This document shows, piece by piece, positions 1 through 7,598 of a stretch of 64,000 nt of DNA. The first letter of the stretch is position 1. Each line of letters opens with the position of its first letter. Origin of the DNA: Flavobacterium aerium (GTDB lineage Bacteria > Bacteroidota > Bacteroidia > Flavobacteriales > Flavobacteriaceae). Location of the stretch: contig NZ_JARQWR010000004.1 of assembly GCF_030766725.1 (NCBI RefSeq), forward strand, positions 292,318 to 356,317. Direction: 5' to 3'. The position numbers were made by a program, and so were the translations under genes. The notes below the pieces were generated by a model that saw only the letters and a program-made list of their open reading frames with translations, searched no databases and was not told the origin of the DNA.

Positions 1-450
1 GCTGACTGGACTCATATTGCGCGTGTAAAGAATAATCCACGCATTACGATGCCTATTTTTGGGAATGGAGATATCGATTCACCAGAAAAAGCCTTGAAAT
101 ACAAAAACGAATATGGTATCGATGGTATCATGATTGGTAGAGCAGCCATTGGATATCCTTGGATTTTCGATGAAATCAAGCATTACTTCAAAACCGGTGA
201 ACGCTTACCAGAACCAACAGTAGAGAACCGAGTAGAGGCAGCACGTAACCACTTGTTATGGGCTATGGAATGGAAAGGGGAGAAGCTGGGTATTTTGGAA
301 ACGCGTAGACATTATACAAATTACTTCAAAGGATTACCAAACTTTAAGGAATACCGTCAGAAGATGGTTTCCAGTGATGATATTTCGGTAATTTTAGGTA
401 CAATGGATGCTGTATTAGAACAATACGGGAACCATAATCTAGTGCGTTAA
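1..450 (+). CDS. dusB: tRNA-dihydrouridine synthase, C-terminal part (5' end outside window)
   Basis: This is the 3' part of a flavin-dependent enzyme that reduces uridine to dihydrouridine in the D-loop of tRNAs. The reading frame is open from base 1, so at least 16 codons precede the first internal ATG at 49. The end of the TIM barrel is visible: PIFGNGDI, then the FMN-phosphate binding stretch IMIGRAAIGYPWIF. A helical C-terminal tRNA-binding domain follows, with RRHYTNYFKG typical of the family. Assignment to the DusB subgroup rests on overall resemblance and is less certain than the Dus family itself. It converges on the permease gene on the minus strand. Confidence 0.9.
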   Translation, partial: ADWTHIARVKNNPRITMPIFGNGDIDSPEKALKYKNEYGIDGIMIGRAAIGYPWIFDEIKHYFKTGERLPEPTVENRVEAARNHLLWAMEWKGEKLGILETRRHYTNYFKGLPNFKEYRQKMVSSDDISVILGTMDAVLEQYGNHNLVR

Positions 451-451
451 C

Positions 452-540
452 ACGATCGAAAAGCCTTGGGTTAGTGACAGAAGCAAAGTACCTTGTACTG
501 CGGAAGGCACGACCTGACGGAGGAAGGTAACCCCAGAAAG
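452..540. other. GC-rich, self-complementary intergenic element
   Basis: The short gap between two convergent genes is about half G+C, clearly above its surroundings. It contains several complementary pairs: GGGTTA near 468 with TAACCC near 529, GCCTT near 463 with AAGGC near 505, and AGTAC/GTACT around 487-500. No open frame or poly-T tail accounts for it. It may be a structured interspersed repeat or a two-way terminator; the family is unknown to me. Confidence 0.4.
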
Positions 541-549
541 AATAGATTA

Positions 550-1749
550 TTATTCCATTAAACGTTTCGTCACTCGACTGGATGCGATTTTGGATGCAAT
601 ATAGCCTAATGATATAATAGTTAGAGCTACAATAATGATGTTTTCTACGGTGAATACCACAGGATACGGCAAATTGTCGGTAACCATGACTAGTCCGAAG
701 TTCTGCTGTAGCACTACAACAATAATCCCCAATATAATCCCTAGAATACAACCACCAATACTGAGTGATAATCCATGATAGAGGAATATTTTTCGGAGGT
801 CTTTAATTTCTGTTCCTAAGTTAAACAGCGTAATCAGATTACTTTTTTTGTCCAGAATCATCATAATGATGGCTCCAGCCAAGTTGAATAACGTTAGAAT
901 CACGACTAGGGTAAAAATAAGATATACGGCAACATTCTCCGTATTCAGCATTTTGTGTAGTGAATCGTTTAGTTGTGCTCGGTTACGAACGAGTGCTTTG
1001 TCTTTGAAGATGTTGTTTAAGGCAGCGATTACTTTATCTTCCGAAGCATTAGGTTTTAATCTGATTTCAATGGCCGATACTTGGTCGGGATTGATTTCCA
1101 GTAAATGTTGAGCAAGCGGAATATCGGTAAACACGTATTTTGAATCCAGTTCTTCCCCAATAGCATAAATGCCGATGGGACGAAGTGGTGCTTTGTTAAA
1201 AGCATTTTCAGGATTATCAATGGCTCCTTTTCCAGGCTTTGGAACATATACTTCCAAGGAGTTGGTGAAGTCAAATAAAGCAATGCTTAGCTTCTTATGG
1301 GTTCCATACCCTAATACAACTTCGTTGGTTTTGGGTGAAAGCCATTGTCCGATGTATATTTTCTTGTCCATGTTGTTAACCTTGACGTAGTTGCTATCTA
1401 CGCCCTTTAGGTAGGTAACCTGCTCTTTTTTGTTGAACATAAAAAGAACACGTTCCTCTACGGTTTTGCTATAGAAAGCAATCCCATCAATGGCTTTGAT
1501 TTGTTGTTCCTGGTCAGGATTTACAGTCAGGAATTTACCTTTGCTTGTGAGCACTTTCACATCGGGATCAAGTGCATCGGCAAAGGAAAGACTGAAATCT
1601 TTAAGTCCGCTGAAAACTGATAGCACTACAAATAATGCCATGGCGCTCACCACAATAGCCGATGCTGCAATTCTAGTAATAATGTTGATTGCATTATTTT
1701 TACTGGAAGTGAATAAATATCGCTTGGCTATGTAGAAGGGGAAATTCAA
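550..1749 (-). CDS. ABC transporter permease, LolC/LolE-FtsX family
   Basis: Inner-membrane permease of the lipoprotein-releasing/MacB type, 399 aa. It has the usual four-helix layout: one N-terminal membrane segment (about residues 22-45), a large periplasmic domain, and three C-terminal segments (about 273-298, 325-350 and 362-388). The N-terminus (FYIAKRYLF, then NAINIIT) matches the family. The start appears to be TTG at 1749, one base after the rbfA stop, so the two genes form one transcript. The family normally works with a LolD-type ATPase to extract lipoproteins for the outer membrane; no ATPase is in this window. Whether this is a true Lol permease or a relative is open. Confidence 0.85.
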   Translation of the reverse strand: MNFPFYIAKRYLFTSSKNNAINIITRIAASAIVVSAMALFVVLSVFSGLKDFSLSFADALDPDVKVLTSKGKFLTVNPDQEQQIKAIDGIAFYSKTVEERVLFMFNKKEQVTYLKGVDSNYVKVNNMDKKIYIGQWLSPKTNEVVLGYGTHKKLSIALFDFTNSLEVYVPKPGKGAIDNPENAFNKAPLRPIGIYAIGEELDSKYVFTDIPLAQHLLEINPDQVSAIEIRLKPNASEDKVIAALNNIFKDKALVRNRAQLNDSLHKMLNTENVAVYLIFTLVVILTLFNLAGAIIMMILDKKSNLITLFNLGTEIKDLRKIFLYHGLSLSIGGCILGIILGIIVVVLQQNFGLVMVTDNLPYPVVFTVENIIIVALTIISLGYIASKIASSRVTKRLME

Positions 1750-1750
1750 T

Positions 1751-2143
1751 TTAAAACTTCTTACGTTTGTCTAATAAATCTCTGTTTTCAATTGGATTTT
1801 CTTTTCCTGCAAGGGCATTGTCAATTTTCTCAATATAGTCCAATGAGTCATCGATGTAAAAGGTAAGATTTGGTACTTTACGCAATTGCATTTTTACTCT
1901 TTGTGCTAAATCATGCTTTATTAAAGGGCTGTTTGAACGTACAGCGGTCAAAATCTCTTCTGCTTTATCTTGTGGGAAAACACTAAGATAGACTTTTGCA
2001 ATCGACAAATCGGTTGTTACACTAACCTTTGAAACTGAAATTACTAAGTTCGTAATTCCGTTTTTTCTCACTTCACCTTGAAGAATATCTACAAGATCTT
2101 TTTGTAGCACTCCTCCTATTTTTTTCTGTCTGTTTGTTTCCAT
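1751..2143 (-). CDS. rbfA: Ribosome-binding factor A
   Basis: Small KH-fold assembly factor for the 30S subunit, 130 aa, the usual length. It needs to bind the helix 1/central region of pre-16S rRNA for late processing and cold growth. The family pattern is clear: an N-terminal helix (RQKKIGGVLQKDL), the strand-rich centre (LVISVSKVSVTTDLSIAKVYLSVF) and the end motif RKVPNLTFYIDDSLDY. It is the first gene of a two-gene unit with the downstream permease, with a single base between them. A TATTTTTG box lies only 4 bases upstream of the ATG, so the mRNA may be almost leaderless. Confidence 0.95.
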   Translation of the reverse strand: METNRQKKIGGVLQKDLVDILQGEVRKNGITNLVISVSKVSVTTDLSIAKVYLSVFPQDKAEEILTAVRSNSPLIKHDLAQRVKMQLRKVPNLTFYIDDSLDYIEKIDNALAGKENPIENRDLLDKRKKF

Positions 2144-2147
2144 CGTG

Positions 2148-2155
2148 CAAAAATA
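2148..2155 (-). promoter_or_regulatory. Candidate -7 box for rbfA
   Basis: Reads TATTTTTG on the minus strand (consensus TAnnTTTG). Its 3' end is 4 bases from the rbfA ATG, which would give a nearly leaderless transcript. No clear -33 TTG element is seen, so this is tentative. Confidence 0.4.
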
Positions 2156-2257
2156 CGATTTTTTAAAATACGATGGATGCCCGAATAGGAAGTGTCTGAT
2201 GGAATTCGTCGTAAAGTATTCTCTTTTGGGAGTGTAATTAGAATTCAGTAGAATTTC

Positions 2258-2265
2258 TATCTTTG
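2258..2265 (+). promoter_or_regulatory. -7 promoter box for methylmalonyl-CoA epimerase gene
   Basis: TATCTTTG matches the Bacteroidota -7 consensus exactly and lies 19 bases before the ATG at 2285. The -33 element is weak. Confidence 0.55.
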
Positions 2266-2284
2266 TTTTTTATATAAAAACACC

Positions 2285-2686
2285 ATGAGAAAAATAGAAC
2301 ATATAGGGATTGCAGTGAAGGATTTGGAAGTTTCAAATGCCTTATTCGAAAAGCTGTTTGGGGCTCCAGCCTACAAAATGGAATCGGTAGAAAGTGAAGG
2401 AGTGAATACTTCTTTCTTTATGAATGGTCCTAATAAAATTGAATTACTTGAAGCGACTAATCCCGATAGCCCGATAGCTAAATTTCTAGAGAAAAAAGGA
2501 GAAGGGATTCACCATATTGCTTTTGATGTGGAGGATATTGTAGCGGAAATTGCCCGATTGAAAGATGAGGGTTTCACGGTGCTAAATGAAACGCCAAAAA
2601 GAGGAGCCGATAACAAATGGGTTGCTTTTCTACACCCAAAAGGAACGAATGGTGTATTGATTGAACTTTGTCAAGAAATTGTCTAA
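2285..2686 (+). CDS. mce: Methylmalonyl-CoA epimerase
   Basis: Interconverts (2R)- and (2S)-methylmalonyl-CoA, linking propionyl-CoA metabolism to succinyl-CoA through methylmalonyl-CoA mutase. The 133-aa length fits the single-domain family. It has the glyoxalase/VOC fold with two beta-alpha-beta-beta-beta halves. Probable metal ligands are His6 (EHIGIAV), His76/77 (GIHHIAF) and Glu127 (VLIELCQ). The gene is monocistronic, with its own promoter and a tRNA gene downstream. No mutase subunit is in this window. Confidence 0.95.
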   Translation: MRKIEHIGIAVKDLEVSNALFEKLFGAPAYKMESVESEGVNTSFFMNGPNKIELLEATNPDSPIAKFLEKKGEGIHHIAFDVEDIVAEIARLKDEGFTVLNETPKRGADNKWVAFLHPKGTNGVLIELCQEIV

Positions 2687-2838
2687 CGATTGCGTTAAAG
2701 ATTGATTTTCTGATTTTTAGGTTTTGGATTGATTAAAGGATAATTTAGCGCCCAATTAAAATTTGAAATTCATTCCATCTAATTCGAAAAATAGTTGCAT
2801 GGTATTGAAAATAGTAGTAATATTGCAACCTCTAAACC

Positions 2839-2912
2839 GGTCCTATAGCTCAGCTGGTTAGAGCACCTGACTCATAATCAGGTGGTCCCTGGTTCGAGCC
2901 CAGGTGGGACCA
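2839..2912 (+). tRNA. tRNA with CAT anticodon (elongator Met or lysidine-modified Ile2)
   Basis: A 74-nt cloverleaf folds cleanly. The acceptor arm GGTCCTA pairs with TGGGACC (one G-U). The D stem is GCTC/GAGC, the anticodon stem CCTGA/TCAGG with loop CTCATAA, and the T stem CCTGG/CCAGG with loop TTCGAGC. The anticodon is CAT (2873-2875). It is not the initiator: the first acceptor pair is G-C and the anticodon stem lacks three G-C pairs. Sequence alone does not separate elongator tRNA-Met from tRNA-Ile(CAT). The CCA end is not encoded. A terminator follows at once. Confidence 0.93.
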
Positions 2913-2927
2913 CATCGGTTTAATAAA

Positions 2928-2957
2928 AGCCCTTACAGCAATGTAAGGGCTTTTTTG
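2928..2957 (+). terminator. Rho-independent terminator of the tRNA gene
   Basis: Nine-bp stem AGCCCTTAC / GTAAGGGCT with a six-base loop, followed by TTTTTT. Confidence 0.9.
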
Positions 2958-3432
2958 TTTGGATTTATGTTAAGTTCTACGTTACTTTTAAGGAACAAAT
3001 GAGGTCAAGTGCACCATTTTTTTTAGACTTAGTAATAATTTATAAAAATCAAATAACACAGAAATTAACTATATAACCCAATAAAAAAATATTAAGACAA
3101 ATTTCTAGAAGAGGTGAGAAGATCATGTTAAAAGCGATGTTATTTAGATAAGTAAGACTAGTTATAATTAATGATAATGAATATTTGATTGTATTTTCCT
3201 TTTCGATATTAAAAATAGAAATTAATAAAAAGTAAGTAAATCTTAAAGTGAGGTTCTTAAATATTAGTGAAAATGGATAAATTGAAAGAACAGATTCATT
3301 TGAAAATCAGATTTCCCCAATAATATAGCTATAAATAACTATCATGTTACGAGCCGTAATCATATAAATTTTCAACCCAGTTGTCTAGGTGCTCAAAGTC
3401 AGCGATTAAAAGTGAGGTAATATATATTAACG
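2958..3432. other. AT-rich stretch without a recognisable gene
   Basis: About 475 bases directly after the tRNA terminator, very A+T-rich. No complete gene is seen. A 13-bp palindrome TTACG-AGC-CGTAA lies at 3347-3359. On the minus strand a short open frame ending at 3347 (ADFEHLDNWVENLY, then stop) reads like the C-terminus of a protein, but no matching start region exists upstream. This may be the scar of a lost gene at the edge of an acquired segment. I found no copy of the tRNA 3' end further downstream that would mark an att site. Confidence 0.4.
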
Positions 3433-3467
3433 ACCACCCTAAATTAAGATCGGGTGGTTTTTCATTT
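3433..3467 (+). terminator. Terminator-like hairpin with no obvious upstream gene
   Basis: ACCACCC / GGGTGGT stem with a 12-base loop, followed by TTTTTCATTTTTC. It lies 55 bases upstream of the beta-helix gene start and inside any longer reading of that frame, which argues for the start at 3522. Confidence 0.6.
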
Positions 3468-3521
3468 TTCAGCAATAATTTGATTTCGTTTTTTTTTTTT
3501 TGTAGCTTTAATAAAAAAATT

Positions 3522-5354
3522 ATGATTACAATTAATAATGTATTTGATCTAAAAAACGTAAGCATAACTGAAAATATTATTTACTTAACAGGTTATTATG
3601 GAATTAATGATGGAGGTGGAGGTGTTTTTATATGGGATCAAAGTAATAATGATTATGAAGATTTAGGAGTGACCATAATTAGTAACCTAAGCAGTTCGGG
3701 AAGATGGAAAAGATTAATTAATAGTTCCTTAGTTAATGTAAATTGGTTTGGGGCTATACCAAATTGTAGTAAGTACACACAATGGGACGATAATCTAGGC
3801 TTAAATGTTATAGATAGTACAATTCCTATACAAAATGCGATTAACTTTTGTGAAAATAGCGGATTTACATTATTGTTTCCAACAGGAAAGAATTTATCTG
3901 GAAATTATTATTACCAGTATTTTGTATCCGATACTCTGAAAATAAATAAAACTATTAATATTATTGGACAGACTGGAACTAGTATCTTAGGAGATATTAA
4001 TAATAAACCAGTTTTTGAAATATCCAATTGTGTGAGAGGAAGAATAGAAAACCTAATAATTAGCGGATATAAATATAGACCAGTGTCAGGAATAAAATTT
4101 ATTTCTCCTGATAATCAGGCATTAGAATTAATTAACATTACTATTTATGGTTGTAAATATGGGGTCTACTGTATAACGCCTGAGACCATTAATAGATTAG
4201 TAGTAAATAAATGTGATTTTAGTTCAAATATACGTGCAGGTTTTTATTTAAATTCATCATTTGATCAAGCAAATGTTGGTCATAATACTCCTATCACTTT
4301 TATTCATACTATAATGAATTCTAATGGATATAATAGTTGGATGACAGATTTTAATTTAGATGATCCTTCCGATGGAGAGTTTTATCAATTATATATAAAT
4401 GGAGCTCATAATATTTCATATATAGCAGGCCAAATTTCGAATCATGGAAGTGATATGGGGTCTATAAATAAAAGTCTTATTTATATTTCCAATGGCGCAG
4501 GTGCAAATTTTAATGGAGTTGATATTGAAGATATTGGTAGTGGATCTGTAGCTGCTTTTTATGCTAATAATTTTATTGATGTTGTAGTTCAACAATCCCA
4601 TATATGGAAGATAAACTGTCGTACTGTTTTTTATTTTGAAGGATATTGTGGATATGTTTCTGTAAATAACGTAAACTTAGATAATAATAAATTATCACAA
4701 TTAGGTTCATTTGAATATGCTATTGATTTAGCAAACACCAATTTTTATAATAACCCTCCTATATCTATTCCAAATTATCTGAAACCTACTCATAATTATG
4801 TGACTACTTTTCTAGATTTTACAGGACCTGTTCATAAGTTGGCAGATAATGCATTAAAGGCATTAGATAAATCAAAAATGAAAACAATTACTAATGTTTT
4901 TGGGGGTATTTCTCCAAATAGTTTGCAAAATTCAATATGGAAAAATTATATAATAGATGGAGCAAGATATAAGCTTACAAATAATATTAATACATCTATG
5001 TATATAGAGAAAGAATTAATTAATAGTTCAATAGTTTTTTGTGTTTTAGAATGTACACAAGATTCTTTCGAAGGAGCTGGATTATTTTTTATTTTGGAAT
5101 ACCAAAATAATTCAGTAATTACAACAAAGACCTTTTCAACAAAAGGGACATTGAACTTAGGAGGTAAATTTTTCGCTTTTGCATCAATAAAAACAAGCAT
5201 GAATACTGATAAAATAAGATTTGGATTTTATAACTCAAATAGTGCTATATCAAATGCTTATATACCTGACCATGCAACTGTAAAGGGATTAACCGTTTAT
5301 ACAGATTTTCATAATCCGATTTCTAAAAACTTTTTACAAGAAGTAATTTTTTAA
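3522..5354 (+). CDS. Pectate-lyase/tailspike-like right-handed beta-helix protein
   Basis: 610 aa from the ATG at 3522. The frame is open further upstream, but that part crosses a hairpin terminator and a poly-T run and is probably not coding. The N-terminus has a glycine-rich stretch (GINDGGGGVFIW) and GRWKRL, as in phage tailspike and pectate-lyase-3 proteins. Next comes WFGAIPN with IQNAINFCENSG and LLFPTGKNLSG, the usual entry to a beta-helix, then many short Asn-rich rungs up to about residue 420. The C-terminal domain is unassigned. No signal peptide or sorting domain is visible. It is much more A+T-rich than its neighbours and lies in an accessory stretch. Enzymatic activity on a polysaccharide is possible but unproven. 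Confidence 0.7.
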   Translation: MITINNVFDLKNVSITENIIYLTGYYGINDGGGGVFIWDQSNNDYEDLGVTIISNLSSSGRWKRLINSSLVNVNWFGAIPNCSKYTQWDDNLGLNVIDSTIPIQNAINFCENSGFTLLFPTGKNLSGNYYYQYFVSDTLKINKTINIIGQTGTSILGDINNKPVFEISNCVRGRIENLIISGYKYRPVSGIKFISPDNQALELINITIYGCKYGVYCITPETINRLVVNKCDFSSNIRAGFYLNSSFDQANVGHNTPITFIHTIMNSNGYNSWMTDFNLDDPSDGEFYQLYINGAHNISYIAGQISNHGSDMGSINKSLIYISNGAGANFNGVDIEDIGSGSVAAFYANNFIDVVVQQSHIWKINCRTVFYFEGYCGYVSVNNVNLDNNKLSQLGSFEYAIDLANTNFYNNPPISIPNYLKPTHNYVTTFLDFTGPVHKLADNALKALDKSKMKTITNVFGGISPNSLQNSIWKNYIIDGARYKLTNNINTSMYIEKELINSSIVFCVLECTQDSFEGAGLFFILEYQNNSVITTKTFSTKGTLNLGGKFFAFASIKTSMNTDKIRFGFYNSNSAISNAYIPDHATVKGLTVYTDFHNPISKNFLQEVIF

Positions 5355-5548
5355 TAATTATATAGAAAGTAGATACTTGAGGTAAAGGCTTTCTCAGTCT
5401 TTTATATGTTTATTTAGAGAGTGAATCGCTATAAGTACATACCTCTCTTTCAAGTGAAAAATAATACAAATACCTGTAGCTTTGATTGATTGTGTTTACG
5501 CTTTAAAAGAAGAATAAAACATCCATCAAAACAATATTTATATAACGA

Positions 5549-5924
5549 ATGAAAGAATGTGATATACCAGAATTTAAGAGTTCAAGCAGGATTATCGGGA
5601 AAATCTGATGAGGCAGCCAAAATAGGATTGAATAATACTGTACATTTTGTAGGGATTAAAGACGATGCAAATGAATATATCGGAATGGGGAAGTCATTGG
5701 AGAAGGAGGGAATTTTTGTCAAGTAGTCGATATCTGTGTAGTAACAGCAAACCAAGGCAAAGGAATAGGGAAAAATAATTATGCAGAACGTCATGGATTT
5801 TATTGTTGGAAATTTGCCAGAAAGCTGTTACATCAGTTTAATAGCCAAGCTTATAAAGCGATACAAACATTATGAGTTTAAAGAAACATTCCTTAGATCA
5901 AGAGGAATATATTTCGCTAAATAA
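5549..5924 (+). pseudogene. Frameshifted GNAT-family acetyltransferase remnant
   Basis: No single frame is open, but the three frames together rebuild a GNAT protein. One frame gives NLRVQAGLSGKSDEAAKIGL and IGMGK before a stop near 5725. A second gives GEGGNFCQVVDICVV and the acetyl-CoA binding motif NQGKGIGK. A third gives MQNVMDFIVGNLPESCYISL and, to the stop at 5922, KETFLRSRGIYFAK. At least two frameshifts separate the pieces, with a probable third near 5850. The order of pieces matches an intact GNAT of about 125-140 aa. The 194 bases before it (5355-5548) hold nothing else except a possible -7 box TAGCTTTG at 5477. It is followed by an intact terminator, so decay is probably recent. 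Confidence 0.8.
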
Positions 5925-5932
5925 TAAAAAGG

Positions 5933-5966
5933 AAAACCAGTGATTCATAAAATTACTGGTTTTTTT
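5933..5966 (+). terminator. Terminator after the GNAT remnant
   Basis: AAAACCAGT pairs with ACTGGTTTT (extended by ATT/AAT after one mismatch) and runs into a T tract. Confidence 0.8.
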
Positions 5967-6116
5967 ATAACCAATAAACAGCAGAACGGTACTAAAAAAG
6001 AATCGGATTTTCAGAAATCTTGAATTTTAATAGTGGATGAATAAAAAGACTATATTTACGCTATAACATCAGGAAAGTAAGTGAATATAATATAAACCGT
6101 AAACTATTAGCATACA

Positions 6117-6548
6117 ATGGATAATGAGTTGATTGTTCAAGGAAGTTGGTGGAAACGAAATAGAAAATGGTTCATACCATTAGCCCTATTTATTGTGATT
6201 GCAGCTGTAGCAACACTAGCGGTATTAGAATCCATTACCGATTTCTCAAAAGTCTACACTGATGCGCCATTGTATGAAAAAGCATTGGAACAAGCAGGCA
6301 AGAACGAACGAGTTCACGAATTATTAGGCGATTTGTATACTGCTAATGCGATGGATATTTTAGAAGGAAATACACTGTATTCTGATAGTAATAATGAAGT
6401 TGCCGTAACACTACGCATACGCGGCAAAAAAGGAAAGGGGCGAATGGATATCACCGCTGTTCGGAATGGAATCGAATGGGACTACAAAACGATTACTGTT
6501 CGCATTAAAGAACCCAAAGAAGAAATTAAAGTTGTAGAAGAAAAATAA
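6117..6548 (+). CDS. Coa1-like membrane-anchored protein
   Basis: 143 aa. A short cytoplasmic N-terminus ends in WWKRNRKW, then one membrane helix (about 18-40) and an outside domain. That domain resembles the cytochrome c oxidase assembly factor 1 (Coa1) family: YEKALEQAGKNERVHELLG, a Gly-rich turn, and IRGKKGKGRMDI followed by strands. The family is named from mitochondria; bacterial members are mostly uncharacterised, so a role in oxidase assembly is only a possibility. It is transcribed alone; the 68-base gap to the next gene contains that gene's operator. A second Coa1-like domain is fused to an RDD protein at 11952. Confidence 0.7.
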   Translation: MDNELIVQGSWWKRNRKWFIPLALFIVIAAVATLAVLESITDFSKVYTDAPLYEKALEQAGKNERVHELLGDLYTANAMDILEGNTLYSDSNNEVAVTLRIRGKKGKGRMDITAVRNGIEWDYKTITVRIKEPKEEIKVVEEK

Positions 6549-6585
6549 ATTGATTTTGCTATTGCAGGATTAAAATATATTAATT

Positions 6586-6604
6586 TACTTTGTAATTCAA
6601 AGTA
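6586..6604 (+). promoter_or_regulatory. Palindromic operator of the winged-helix regulator (site A)
   Basis: TACTTTGTAATTCAAAGTA is a perfect inverted repeat with a 5-base centre. It overlaps a probable -7 box TTACTTTG (6585-6592), which has a TTG 20 bases upstream (6562-6564). The same core, ACTTTG-N5-CAAAGT, recurs at 7543 before the next transcription unit. Overlap with the promoter suggests repression. Confidence 0.65.
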
Positions 6605-6614
6605 CTTTACATCT

Positions 6615-7223
6615 ATGACAAAGAAAAATTACCTTCAAGATATTCATCACATTAAAGATATGATGAATAAATCCTCGCAGTTTTTGTCGCTTAGCGGGCT
6701 ATCTGGTGTATTGGCAGGTTGCTATGCTCTACTTGGAGCAGCCTATGCAAAGTACTTGTCAGATCAGAACACGTACCAATATATTACGTTAGAAAGTGTA
6801 ATTTTCAAAAAGATTTTGATTACAGCAGCGATAGTATTAGTCTTGTCTGTCTTTACAGGTTGGTTACTCAGTTCCAGAAAAGCAAAAAAAGCGGGAGAAG
6901 TACTTTGGAATTCAGCTTCACGACGATTGATGGTGAATTTCTTGATTCCTTTAGTAACCGGAGGATTATTAATTATGTTGATGCTTAAAAATGGTTCTTA
7001 TGGATTAGTTGTCCCTATGGCACTTATATTTTATGGACTGGCTTGTGTAAACTCTAGTAAATTCACATTCAGGCAAGTACGTTATTTAGGGATTACCGAA
7101 ATTATTTTAGGATTATTTGCAGTTGAATATTCAGGATATGGATTGTACTTTTGGGTGATGGGATTTGGAATTTGCAACATATTATATGGTGCAATCATGT
7201 ATTTTAAATACGATAGAAAATAA
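6615..7223 (+). CDS. Polytopic membrane protein co-transcribed with a winged-helix regulator
   Basis: 202 aa and no function known to me. About six membrane segments are visible, among them residues 26-45, 67-87, 106-124, 129-147, 154-171 and 175-193. A short cytoplasmic N-terminus precedes them (KKNYLQDIHHIKDMMNKSS). The gene stops one base before the likely TTG start of the regulator, so the two are one unit. It could act as a sensor or a partner of the regulator, but nothing in the sequence shows that. The palindromic operator lies 11 bases before the ATG. Confidence 0.75.
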   Translation: MTKKNYLQDIHHIKDMMNKSSQFLSLSGLSGVLAGCYALLGAAYAKYLSDQNTYQYITLESVIFKKILITAAIVLVLSVFTGWLLSSRKAKKAGEVLWNSASRRLMVNFLIPLVTGGLLIMLMLKNGSYGLVVPMALIFYGLACVNSSKFTFRQVRYLGITEIILGLFAVEYSGYGLYFWVMGFGICNILYGAIMYFKYDRK

Positions 7224-7224
7224 T

Positions 7225-7521
7225 TTGAAAGACATTTTAAAAAATATAAATAAGGTATTTGATCATCGCATCAGACTAGGCATTATGTCGGTACTGATGG
7301 TGAATGAGTATGCCGAATTTACAACTTTAAAAGAATTGTTGGGCGTGACCGATGGGAATCTTGCGAGCCATATAAAAGCACTGGAAACAGAAAAATATGT
7401 TGTGGTAGAAAAACAATTCATCGGGAAAAAGCCCAATACACGTTATGCGGCTACCCCTTTGGGTAAAAAAGCATTCCAGCAACATATTGAAGCCCTAGAA
7501 AAATTAATCCAAAAGAGCTAA
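7225..7521 (+). CDS. Winged-helix transcriptional regulator (MarR/ArsR-like, HTH_34 type)
   Basis: 98 aa from a TTG start at 7225. That start gives a protein of the family's length and begins at the conserved INKVFDHRIRLGIMS. An in-frame ATG at 7186, inside the upstream gene, is the alternative. The whole protein is one winged-helix domain: helix DHRIRLGIMSVLM, recognition region LKELLGVTDGNLASHIKALE, and a wing with EKQFIGKKPNTRYAATPLGK. It probably binds the two ACTTTG-N5-CAAAGT palindromes that precede its own operon and the Coq4-like/creD genes. Self-repression is inferred from the overlap of the operator with the promoter. Confidence 0.85.
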   Translation: MKDILKNINKVFDHRIRLGIMSVLMVNEYAEFTTLKELLGVTDGNLASHIKALETEKYVVVEKQFIGKKPNTRYAATPLGKKAFQQHIEALEKLIQKS

Positions 7522-7542
7522 GCGCTATTTTTTTATCTATAA

Positions 7543-7559
7543 ACTTTGAAATACAAAGT
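7543..7559 (+). promoter_or_regulatory. Palindromic operator of the winged-helix regulator (site B)
   Basis: ACTTTG-AAATA-CAAAGT is a perfect 6-5-6 inverted repeat, followed by ACTTTT as at site A. A 5-of-6 match to the -7 box (AAACTTTG, 7541-7548) sits in the left half exactly as at site A. It lies 39 bases before the Coq4-like gene. Confidence 0.65.
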
Positions 7560-7598
7560 ACTTTTAATTAATAATAAAAAATAATTAAAATCATTATT

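Noticed and set aside
344..751. Minus-strand open frame at the dusB end
   Set aside because: It overlaps two well-supported genes in another frame and its peptide has no recognisable features.
901..935. TACGG and CCGTA 9 bases apart
   Set aside because: Wrong spacing and located inside the permease gene.
3381..3521. Longer N-terminus for the beta-helix protein
   Set aside because: The extra 47 codons cross a hairpin terminator and a poly-T run and encode a Phe run; the ATG at 3522 starts the family-like sequence.
2839..6116. tRNA-bounded integrative element with att repeats
   Set aside because: No second copy of the tRNA 3' end and no integrase gene were found in the segment.
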